From: Syncephalis plumigaleata
Taxonomy: Eukaryota; Zoopagomycota; Zoopagomycetes; Zoopagales; Piptocephalidaceae
Assembly (NCBI GenBank): GCA_025201365.1
Contig: JAIXMF010000015.1
Location: 62,001-126,000 of the forward strand
Direction of reading: 5' to 3'
DNA length: 64,000 nt
Part shown: positions 48,094 through 56,900 of the stretch, in pieces
Numbering within the stretch: the first letter of the stretch is position 1
How the letters are laid out: each line of letters starts with the position of its first letter
Notes under the pieces: generated by a model
What the model was told of the DNA's origin: nothing
The model's database searches: none
The model's input: the letters and a program-made list of their open reading frames with translations, nothing else
Program-made: the position numbers and the translations under genes

Positions 48094-48447
48094 TTACTGT
48101 ACTGATTCAGTTGTCGCAGCAGGAGTGGTGGTGGTGCCTACTGCTACTCCCTCTGGCTGACTACGTCGATAATCCCAGATTCGATACAATTGATAAAGAC
48201 CAGTTGCACCAACGAATAGATTAACGCTTAGTAGTGAGTAATTAACCGGTATGATCTGTGTGCTATAACGCGACCAGATGATGCCAGTGGCAGCTAAAGC
48301 AACATTTTGCGAAACACTTAGTGTCTCTGCCGGTTTACGCATGTCATTTAAGCCTGCAATTACTAGGCCCCACTTCATAGCTGGTGCCCAAAAGTGAATG
48401 GTCTTTGGACCAGCAGGGTGATTCATAAAACGCTGAAATGCTGACAT
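48094..48447 (-). CDS. MPC2: Mitochondrial pyruvate carrier subunit 2
   Basis: A 117-residue single-exon protein of the inner mitochondrial membrane that, with MPC1, imports pyruvate. Family blocks are FQRFMNHPAGPKTIHFWAPA, MKWGLVIAGLNDMRKPAETL, SVSQNVALAATGIIWSRYST and IIPVNYSLLSVNLFVGATGL, matching MPC2/Mpc3 in order and length. The amphipathic N-terminal segment and the three hydrophobic helices are visible. A Thr/Pro-rich C-terminal tail of about 25 residues is added. The ATG at 48447 was chosen because it gives the standard MPC2 start; the longer frame above it uses no ATG. No frame damage. Confidence 0.95.
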   Translation of the reverse strand: MSAFQRFMNHPAGPKTIHFWAPAMKWGLVIAGLNDMRKPAETLSVSQNVALAATGIIWSRYSTQIIPVNYSLLSVNLFVGATGLYQLYRIWDYRRSQPEGVAVGTTTTPAATTESVQ

Positions 48448-48815
48448 TGTAACCGAGGAAAAAGTAATAAGCAAAGTAAATAGAGAGAAGAAAAACTAGA
48501 ATGTGGGTGATGATGATGATGATGCTAGTTCATTAATTAGCGTAACACCATTACAGCAGTTATCATCTTTTTATTAATCGTACGCGTATCGTTACTTACG
48601 TAGTTTGTAATATTACAGTTTGCCATTCTTGTTACTAGCATATAGGTATATCCCTTTAATATTTACATACAATAAATTATATTCGTCGTGTTCTATATGA
48701 TTACGTATACTATACATTGTCATCTTTATGTTATCGCGTATACATGCTAGTTTACACATTGAGCAAAAAGAGATTGGACTGTTATTTTACATATAGCAGC
48801 CGGCAAAAAGACACT
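48448..48815. other. Intergenic region
   Basis: Promoter of MPC2, with a GATGATG run at about 48509-48522, and the pol III termination region of the tRNA gene. Nothing else seen. Confidence 0.5.
48805..48809 (-). terminator. RNA polymerase III terminator of tRNA-Gly
   Basis: A run of five T on the minus strand, 7 bases past the tRNA 3' end. Confidence 0.75.
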
Positions 48816-48886
48816 TGCGTCAGCCGGGAGTCGAACCCGGGCCAACTGCTTGGAAGGCAGCTATTCTACCGCTATACTACTGACGC
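48816..48886 (-). tRNA. tRNA-Gly (anticodon UCC)
   Basis: A 71-base cloverleaf on the minus strand. The acceptor stem GCGTCAG pairs with CTGACGC, discriminator A at 48816. The anticodon stem GCTGC/GCAGT closes the loop CTTCCAA, giving anticodon TCC. The T arm is CCGGGTTCGACTCCCGG, a perfect five-base stem that also supplies the B box. The A box is TAGTATAGCGG. There is no intron and no encoded CCA. A T5 terminator follows. It decodes GGA and GGG glycine codons. Confidence 0.97.
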
Positions 48887-48958
48887 TTAGATCTAACCTG
48901 CTGGTTGAAGTGGAGGCGACTTTTTCATATATATACACTATGTTTGCAAGATACCACT
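48887..48958. other. tRNA upstream flank
   Basis: Short flank between the tRNA gene and the first copy of the 430-base repeat. No TATA-like element decisive for pol III was recognised. Confidence 0.4.
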
Positions 48959-49385
48959 AAAAAAAGCTGCGGCGACGCTTTTTTTTTACTATACTGCTGT
49001 TGTAGTACGTAGTAGACAATTGCTAGCACGAATATGCACTGTATGAACAATGCGCGGTATAGTAATCTGCGTGGGAAGGTAAATAAACGCGAATGAACGC
49101 GTATTGAATAGAAAAGAACGACGAGATGAGTAGTGTAGAGGAAGCACGGTCAGTCAGGTTGTGTGGTGCATACACCTTAATAGATTAGCGCATAAAGTAG
49201 TAAGAGTATTCTTAAATGAACAATACAGAAAGATTAAGCGAAAGAAAGAGGAAGGAAAGGAAAGACGAGTTAAATTACTATAGTTACATAGAGAATATGT
49301 ACAACCGCAATAGTAGCCATTCCTGTCAACAAAAGTAAAGAAGAAAAAAAGAAAGAAACAAATGAACGTTAGCTATATCTAGGAT
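48959..49385 (+). repeat. 430-bp direct repeat, copy 1
   Basis: Begins AAAAAAGCTGCGGCG and ends ATATCTAGGAT. It is about 95% identical by eye to 51004-51433 in the same orientation. No reading frame, no inverted ends and no obvious target duplication. It begins about 70 bases from tRNA-Gly. It lies downstream of the 3' end of the Gln-rich secreted gene. Confidence 0.92.
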
Positions 49386-49458
49386 CATTCATTTGACGAT
49401 AACCACTCACTTCAATAACCCAAACGATCATATCTCTGTACTTTATTTTATCTCATAT

Positions 49459-49610
49459 GATCATTCACTTGAATGTTGTCAATTTGGTTTATTATAATAA
49501 AATAAGCTACGGCAATATTAAAAGAAAAAAAAAATAGGATCATTCATTTGAATGTTGTCAATTTGGTTTATTATAATAAAATACGCTATGGCAACATTAA
49601 AAGAAAAAAA
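49459..49610 (+). repeat. Tandem duplication of a ~73-bp unit
   Basis: Two neighbouring copies (about 49459-49531 and 49538-49610) beginning GATCATTCA(C/T)TTGAATGTTG and ending in a poly(A)-like AAAAGAAAAAAA. They differ at only a few positions. The unit holds the probable 3' end of the Gln-rich secreted gene (minus strand). Confidence 0.88.
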
Positions 49611-49683
49611 TTCCGCTGACATCCATGAAAGTGGTAGTATCAATCGTTGGGCTGAATCCGGAATCAAGCGTAGTCTGTTGCTG

Positions 49684-50259
49684 TTACTGCTGCATTAGCG
49701 TTGCTAATTCTTTCTGCAGTTTCAGCTTTTCTTCATCCAGTCTTAGTCGTTCTCCTTGCAGCACTAGCTGTCGCATTTCCACTTGTATTTGTTGCATTTT
49801 TTGCTCTTTCTCTGTTTGAGTATATGATTGCTGTGTTTGTAGTGGTTGCTCCACTTGAGGTTTCTGTGCGCTTGCTTGACGCTCCTCCGGTTGCTGTGCT
49901 TGTAGTGGTTGCTCCACTTGAGGTTTCTGTGCGCTTGCTTGACGCTCCTCCGGTTGCTGTGTTTGTAGTGGTTGCTGTGCTTGTAGTGGTTGTTGTGTTT
50001 GTAGTGGTTGCTGTGCTTGTAGTGGTTGTTGTGCTTGTAGTGGTTGTTGTGCTTGTAGTGGTTGCTCCACTTGAGGTTTCTGTGCGCTTGCTTGACGCTC
50101 CTCCGGTTGCTGTTGCACGTTGGGTGTTAGGGCCGTTTGTTGTTGTGATGGGTCCGGTGTGCTAGACCCGACGAATGGTGCCGCTATACCAACATTGGCA
50201 TTACCAATGATGACCAGCATCACGGCAGCGGCGAAGGACAATGAGCGGAAGGAGACCAT
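49684..50259 (-). CDS. Secreted Gln-rich tandem-repeat protein
   Basis: An intronless 191-residue protein, family not recognised. The ATG at 50259 opens a signal peptide (MVSFRSLSFAAAVMLVIIGN, cut near GIA-AP). The mature chain contains three copies of PEERQASAQKPQVEQPLQ and eight copies of QPLQ(A/T)Q, then a charged amphipathic helix rich in Gln, Glu, Leu and Arg (QIQVEMRQLVLQGERLRLDE) likely to form a coiled coil. There is no Cys in the mature part. Nested six- and eighteen-residue repeats point to expansion by slippage or unequal exchange. Possible roles are cell-wall or extracellular polymer protein or adhesin-like protein; this is inference. It lies between two copies of a 430-base direct repeat. 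Confidence 0.82.
   Translation of the reverse strand: MVSFRSLSFAAAVMLVIIGNANVGIAAPFVGSSTPDPSQQQTALTPNVQQQPEERQASAQKPQVEQPLQAQQPLQAQQPLQAQQPLQTQQPLQAQQPLQTQQPEERQASAQKPQVEQPLQAQQPEERQASAQKPQVEQPLQTQQSYTQTEKEQKMQQIQVEMRQLVLQGERLRLDEEKLKLQKELATLMQQ
49838..50113 (-). repeat. Coding minisatellite of 18- and ~60-base units
   Basis: TGTAGTGGTTGCTGTGCT-type 18-base units and longer GACGCTCCTCCGGTTGCTGT blocks, all in phase with the Gln-rich secreted protein. Units remain nearly identical, pointing to recent expansion. Confidence 0.9.
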
Positions 50260-51003
50260 GTTGTTGTATGGGACCGTTGACAATCAGTTAGAATAAGCGT
50301 AAATGTGGATGTAGTCGTTGTAGTAGATGTGTGTGTAGAATATCGAATGAAACCACGAATAACATGCAGCTTTTATATTCGAGATGGCATTGATGCTTGC
50401 ACGTTAACTCGCTTCCATCTATTCTGGAATACTTCCATGATAACCAGGAAATCCTTATTGTATCAGTACGCGCCGAACCAATGTGCGCCATAAGAAACCA
50501 CGTTCCTAATCTAATAAGGGAATTGAATGATGTAGCATTAGTAAAAGGGCGAATCAATGTTTTCTTAAATTTAGCACCATGGTGTAACAGAAAGAACGAA
50601 GGAAATAACAGCATGTTATGCGGAGTAAGCGAGGCAATAAAGTTGAAACAGCTGTCTCGTTTGTATGGTGAACTATGTTGACGTATTGTGTCATGTGCCA
50701 GTGGTTGAACCGCAAGAATGTCAAATGAAGCCTATCTCATGTTTCAACACCATGCCTAGTCTGAATGCTTTCTTTTCTCCGTATTTATTAACTAGAATAT
50801 TACCGAATTCATGTCCACTTGCCATTTCTTATTCTTCTCCCTTCCAAAAAGGGGAAGAGTCATTCACGTATTTCCTTACGGCATGTCCATTACATGTTTC
50901 ATTAACATATCCGTGTTCATTTTTCCGTTACCTTTTGTTTGCCTGCTCTACAATAGTATGCCACGTTCCATTCACCCGCTCACCAACTTCTTCACTTCAT
51001 CTC
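50260..51003. other. Intergenic region upstream of the Gln-rich gene
   Basis: 744 bases with no supported gene; it carries the promoter of the minus-strand secreted gene. Short plus-strand frames at 50305-51056 lack coding character. It is CT-rich between 50750 and 51000. Confidence 0.5.
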
Positions 51004-51433
51004 AAAAAAGCTGCGGCGGCGTAATTTTTTTACTATACTGCTGTTGTAGTACGTAGTAGACAATTGCTAGCACGAATATGCACTGTATGAACAATGCACG
51101 GTATAGTAATCAGCGGGAAAAGGTAAATAAACGCGAATAAACGCGTATTGAATAGAAAAGAACGACGAGATGAGTAGTGTAGAGGAAGCACGGTCAGTCA
51201 GGTTGTGTGGTGCATACGCCTTAATAGATTAGTGCATAAAGTAGTAAGAGTATTCTTAAATGAACAATACAGAAAGATTAAGCGAAAGAAAGAGGAAGAA
51301 AAGGAAAGACGAGTTAAATTACCATAGTTACATAGAGAATATGTGCAACCGCAGTATTGGTCATTCCTGTCAACAAAAGTAAGTGGAAAAAAGAGAAAGA
51401 AAAAAACAAGTGAGCGTTATTTATATCTAGGAT
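51004..51433 (+). repeat. 430-bp direct repeat, copy 2
   Basis: Second copy of the 48959-49385 repeat, same orientation, 2,045 bases away. It ends 57 bases before the stop codon of the next secreted gene, so both copies lie at the 3' side of a minus-strand secreted gene. Confidence 0.92.
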
Positions 51434-51489
51434 TGTATAATAATAAATGATTTATTTGTATATTATCATTGCGGATATATCATAGTAAA

Positions 51490-52514
51490 TCAAGCGGCAG
51501 TAGCAGCAGTATTGCTACTGATACTGTATTTCGCCGTTAAGACGGGCGTTTTAGGCAATCTATGAATTAGCTCCATAGATTTGTTAACTGCATTTTCACC
51601 AGGGAAAAGATAACTCGCATAGAACTTGGTTATAAACTGATACATCATGTGCTGATGATCTCTAATCTTCATAAATCGATCATATATTGCGGGTTGATTC
51701 GGCATCGATAGTCTAAAGTCTGCGTCCATAATGTAGCCTGGTTTAATGTAAGGCAATCCGTCCTCACCAGTATATACGTCTGGTATAAATGGTCATTAGT
51801 ATCGTGTCTTTCCTTATATAAACACGTATACACGTTTGCACGTTACCTTCTATTCTCCAGCTTAGAAACCAACGTAGTTTGTATGCTAAACGATGAGCTA
51901 TCCTCGTGTATTAGTGCGACGTTACTATTTTATGGTTCATTTTCTCTTCATTTTCTTGCCTACATACCAGCAATCAAATTTTCTACGAATTTATCTCGGT
52001 CTTGTTTCATATACGTAAACATATGATCATCAGGATCCGCTAGAACGGATTCCGGCTTAACCACCTTCTTAACATAGCACCATTTATTATTCTCGTCTCT
52101 ATATTTAGCGAGTGGACAACCAATACTATCGAGAAGGATTCTTTCACGGTCAGTCTCCGGTTTATAATCGGTACATTTCTATTTACAATACATGTATAGA
52201 CTTGTTAGCGTCTAATACCATGCATATTTACATCTACTCACATCGTAAAATATTTTATAGGCATTATTCGTGCTAGTGTGTACATCAATCTGCTTATTAT
52301 TGTCTGCATCGTTACTGCAGCTAATAAAACCTTGCACTCTATCAAATGGCCTTTCTAGAGTGACGATGCCTAAGTCTGGTGTAAATCTAAGACCAGGTAC
52401 ACTAGCTGGACCAACTTTATCCGACGGCATAGCTTCTACTACGTTGGACATGGTAGAAGCTAGTGTTAGCATGACTGCGGTAGCGGCCAGCATTGCAGTT
52501 TTGATTGTAGTCAT
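51490..52514 (-). CDS. Secreted protein, four exons, unknown
   Basis: Family not recognised. The ATG at 52514 opens a signal peptide (MTTIKTAMLAATAVMLTLAS, cut near VEA-MP). Exon 1 ends at NAYKIFYD with donor GTGAGT; exon 2 gives KCTDYKPETDRERILLDSIG, CPLAKYRDENNKWCYVKKVV and DHMFTYMKQDRDKFVENLIA; a short exon gives HRLAYKLRWFLSWRIE; the last gives VYTGEDGLPYIKPGYIMDAD, a Tyr/Phe-rich stretch and a C-terminus rich in Ala, Ser and Thr. Phases fit at each junction. Several Cys could form disulfides. There is no sequence similarity to the neighbouring Gln-rich protein apart from the signal peptide style. Extracellular function unknown. Confidence 0.75.
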
Positions 52515-53036
52515 CGTGAGTGTGATGTTTAATACTGATTGTTCGTACAGTGGAAATGGTCGTAAAGAAGAGCAATTATTTAGCAGGTATAGTACGATTA
52601 GAAAGCAGTTTATATAGGTACATATACATAGTAGTATTAGTAGTAGTAGTAGACCTAGATGGAAACCATCGTGCTTTTGAAACAAAAAACAGTGACCACA
52701 TGGTATATTACAGGCTGCGAATGTGAAATGACATTTTATTGACTGAAAAAGCAGTACGCGTGTCAACGTACTGATTAATATGGCGTATGAGCGAGTAAAT
52801 ATGGTAATGAATGCGGTAAAAAAAACGTTATTTGATGGGAACCGAGGTATGTTTGCTGGTGGATATTGCTAGGCTACTATGCTTATTTAGCACGCAATAG
52901 GACTTGAATCGATATATACATGCAGATGATTCTATATTAGTCTTCCAACAATAGGTTATTCATGAGGTAATATCAGCTAGAAAGGAGCTCAATAACCATT
53001 ATCCATCTCCGACTAATTTACAAACGCGTGCAACTA
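52515..53036. other. Intergenic region
   Basis: Promoter of the secreted gene and left flank of the mobile-element nest. AT-rich; it includes a TAG repeat at about 52630-52652. The TA at 53035-53036 is the flank of the first TIR element. Confidence 0.5.
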
Positions 53037-53489
53037 CAGTGTTTTTCCATCCAATTTGCGCATTTATCCTTTAACATTTGCAGTTTATTAATAGATAACT
53101 CTACACAATTGTTAACACCATTATCACCGTAGAAATGCCAATTGACACAGCATGATAATAATAACAATTCAGTATTAGTAATGGATCATTTATTGATAGT
53201 GATAACTATCATCATCAATTCTATAAGGTAGATGATACAAGTGTACTAGTATAGTTGGATATTGCCATGTCATGTACTTACAAGTAGCTATTGATTATCG
53301 TTTATGGAATTGGGATATGGCTGCATGTCTGAATTTCATTCAGATTATTCGCAGTGTTCGTGAGGACAAGGGTGTTCCAACACAATTCCAACGAGGTGCT
53401 GTTCCTTCTAAACGTTCAAGCAATGATGAGCAAGGACAACGGGGGTCCAAACAACAAAAAACAATTCATCCGTGATGGTTATCGCTATC

Positions 53490-53889
53490 TGTGGCGGGGG
53501 GTTATTGACGGGTCTGACGTGGGTAGCCATGTTGCTTCTCCTAGCTCGTTGGGCGGCAATGTAACTAGGCTTAATGAATCGCTCGTAATAATCCGTCGTG
53601 TAACTCTTTCCTAACTGTACACTCGTACAGCTTTCTCTCTCTACGTATAAAGAACACTAGCCAACTCTGACTAGGGACAACGATAGGACACACACACAAA
53701 CTATTTCAAAACGGAACTTTTTTTATTATAATTTACGTGCTTCGTAGAAGCTTATATATGTATGAATATCTGGTTAGGTAAGTCACAACATACAAACGTG
53801 CAATGCAACCGCAAAAGTATTGCAAGCGACATCGTGAATTATATACTTTTTTAATTAATGTCTTATGGAGACGATGTGTCCGCACCACA
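53490..53889 (-). repeat. LTR (3' LTR of the gypsy element)
   Basis: 400 bases, TGTGG..CCACA, apparently identical to 58841-59240. TATAAAG-like and T-rich/A-rich stretches are seen inside. Confidence 0.95.
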
Positions 53890-53922
53890 ATCTCCAGGGC
53901 CCAATTGAAGTCAGCATTGACT

Positions 53923-56900
53923 TCATTCAGCAGCCAACTTCATTGGCGCAAAATATCGCTTAAGGCGATGACCGGACACGCTTGTCTTCATAACTGTACC
54001 ATCTAATTCTGCCAACAGATACACTCCTCGTGCTGGACAGTCAACCACTACATATGGACCGCTCCACTTGGCGACTAGCTTGCCATGGTACCTAGGTACG
54101 ACTTTTTGTTGCCTCATCAGCACCATGTCACCTTCCGTCAATCGTCCCTCTCTCACGTTCTTCTTGTCATCGTAATAGCGTTTGTTCTGACGTCTTGCCC
54201 TGTCTAATTTCACCCCCGCTCCTTCTCTTACCCACGCGTTGACTAATAATTGCTCAGCACGTGTTGCTAACAATTCTTCCGTTGACACCTCCTTCTTCCA
54301 CGGTATTGTCAACCAGGTTTCCTCTTCTATGTCGAACGGGAGTACGCAACTCTGTCCGTATACCAGCTGATATGGGCTTCTTCCTGTCGTCCTCTTCGTC
54401 GTTATTCGATCAGCCCACAGTACAGCATGTAAGTACTTAGGCCACTGCGTTACGTCTTCTCCTACTAGCTTGACTAACCCTCTCTTCAACTCTTGGTGTC
54501 CTCGCTCCACCATGCCATTCGTCTGCGGATGATAAGCAGTAGTGAAGTGCAGCACGATACCATCCTCCATAGCTGCTTCACGCACTTGCTTCCCGTACAG
54601 TTCTCCTCTATCCGCTATCACCTCCCCCGGTATTCCGAACCTGCATATAACCTCCTCGTACAAGAATTTGTACACTTCTACCGCCGTATTCTTCTCTAGC
54701 GCTCTAGCTTCTACCCATCCGCTAAAGTCGTCCCTGGCTACCGCTAGATACTCCTTGCCGTCCTCCGAACGTGGCATCCTCATCAAGTCAATTCCTACCC
54801 GCTTGAACAAAGTAGAACCCAAGAATGGCTTCAACTCTTCCACTTCCTCTCGATGTCCGCATCGCTGGCAGGCGTCACACGTCTTCACCACTTCCTTGCA
54901 GGTATCGTACATCTTAGGCCAATAAAATCGATTGCTGCACAGGCGGTAAGTAGACTCCACTCCTCGATGCGCGAAGGGGTGTCCTTGATGTACCGCTACT
55001 ACTATTCTGACTTGCTCTTTGGCCTCCTCGATCACTCGCTTAGGCATACCTCTCTTGTCGCGTTTGAACAGCAATCCATCATGCAAGAAGAACTTCTTTG
55101 CTTGTTCCCGTATCCTCCGCCGATCCGCGTCCGTCGAACCCTCTGGTAAGTAGCCCTTGCTCAGGTAGTGTAACAATTGATAATATGGGTCACCTTTCGT
55201 GCTATCAGCGCTAACTTGTTGTACCTTGTCGACAGACATCTCCTCTTCTTCCTCATCTAGCTCCACGATCCTGTAGTTCCACAGCACGTCTTCGTCTCCG
55301 CTGTCCGATAGCTCTCGCTCATCTAGAGTGGTCCTGCTCAGCGCGTCCGCCACTACGTTCTTGTCACCGGGAATGTGGCATATTTCGTAATCGAACAACG
55401 CAAGATAAGCTACCCATCTACTTGCTGCATCATTCGGTAAGTCCGGCTTCTTCAACATACCGATCACCGACCGAGCGTCAGTCTCTATGATGAAATGCAC
55501 GCCGTGCACATATTTCCGCAGCTTCTTCACCATCTGATACAGACCGTATAACTCCCTCTTTACCTGCGCGTATCTCCTCTGCGTAGGATTGAATAAGCAG
55601 CTTTCATATCTGACCGCTCTCCTTATTCCGTCGGCTCCTTCTTGTCCCAGGACAGCACCAGCACCTACGGGACTGGCATCGACCGTAAGCACCAAGAACT
55701 TCGCACCAGTACCATAATCAGGAGGTGTAATCACCGGGTAAGTGGAAATTCGTCTCTTCAATTCCTCGAAACTGCGTTGCTGCTCCTCGCCCCAATAGAA
55801 CGGCACTGACTTCTTCTGAAGATGATACAACGGCTCCGCGACGATAGAGAACTGCGATATCAATGGCCTATAGAACGCGCAACAAGCCACGAACGATCGC
55901 ACTTCCGTCTTGTTAACAGGTACTGGCCACTTCTGTATCTTCTCAGCCTTCTCTTCGGTCACTGTCCTTCCACTAGGAGTGCACTGATAACCTAGCACTT
56001 CCACCTCGCTCATGCCGAATCTGCACTTCATTCCGCTCACCGTCAAACCAGCCTCCTTCAGTGTCGCCATCACCTTCACCACATCAAGCACATGATCATA
56101 CACATACTTCCTCACTCCAGGCAGCACCTCGTGTTGCTCAGCCTCCATAGGTCCCTTCACCACACCATCATCGACAAATATAGCAACCTTCTCCGGCATA
56201 TGATGTCTCAACACCTTAGTGACGATGCGCTGGAAGATGCCGACACTATTGCACCAACCCATCGGCAATCTCGTCATACGTACCAACCCAATAGGTGTAT
56301 TGAGCGCAAAGATATCTCTGTCACGCACATCAATGGGGATTTGGTCATACCCAGAATACAGATCGAACGTAGATATAATGGCGCGACCGGACACATCTTC
56401 TATCAGTTCTTCACTCAACGGTGGCGTATTAGCATTCTTGACGGTTACTGAGTTAACTTGCTGCAAGTCTTGTATGAAGCGCAACTTCTTCTTGTCCTTC
56501 TTGGCTATCACGAACCACCGGTTACTGTAGGCTCCACTGCTTGACTCGATGACTCCACTCTCCATCTTGACACGCAGCAGCTCCACCACTTGATCGAAGA
56601 TCGCCCTCGGGATAGGTATGGATCGCTGATACCACGGCTCATGCTTCACGGTAGGTATCCTGATAGGCGGCTCCACCTCAGGACGTAACAGGCCCATCTC
56701 CTCGTCATTGAACGCAAAGGCTTGATCCACGGTAAGTAATTGCTGCTTGAAAAACGCTACTTCTTCCTTTCGCAGGACGTCGTCACCGATCACCATTGCC
56801 GCAAGGCGTTCCTCCGTAAGCCTCTTCGCCAAAGGTCGCACAACACTTGCCAACTCTTGAGGACGCTCGTTCGATGGTACCGGCACCGCTATTGGTAGCT

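Noticed and set aside
49838-50113. Regular repeats suggesting a CRISPR-like array
   Set aside because: Units are contiguous, in phase with a protein and lack unique spacers; the genome is eukaryotic.
49701-50165. Plus-strand Val/Leu-rich repeat frame that looks membrane-like
   Set aside because: It is the antisense of the CAA/CAG-rich coding minisatellite; the minus frame has a signal peptide and a sensible start.
50305-51056. Overlapping plus-strand frames upstream of the Gln-rich gene
   Set aside because: Short, in different frames, no conserved block, and they cover the expected promoter of a minus-strand gene.
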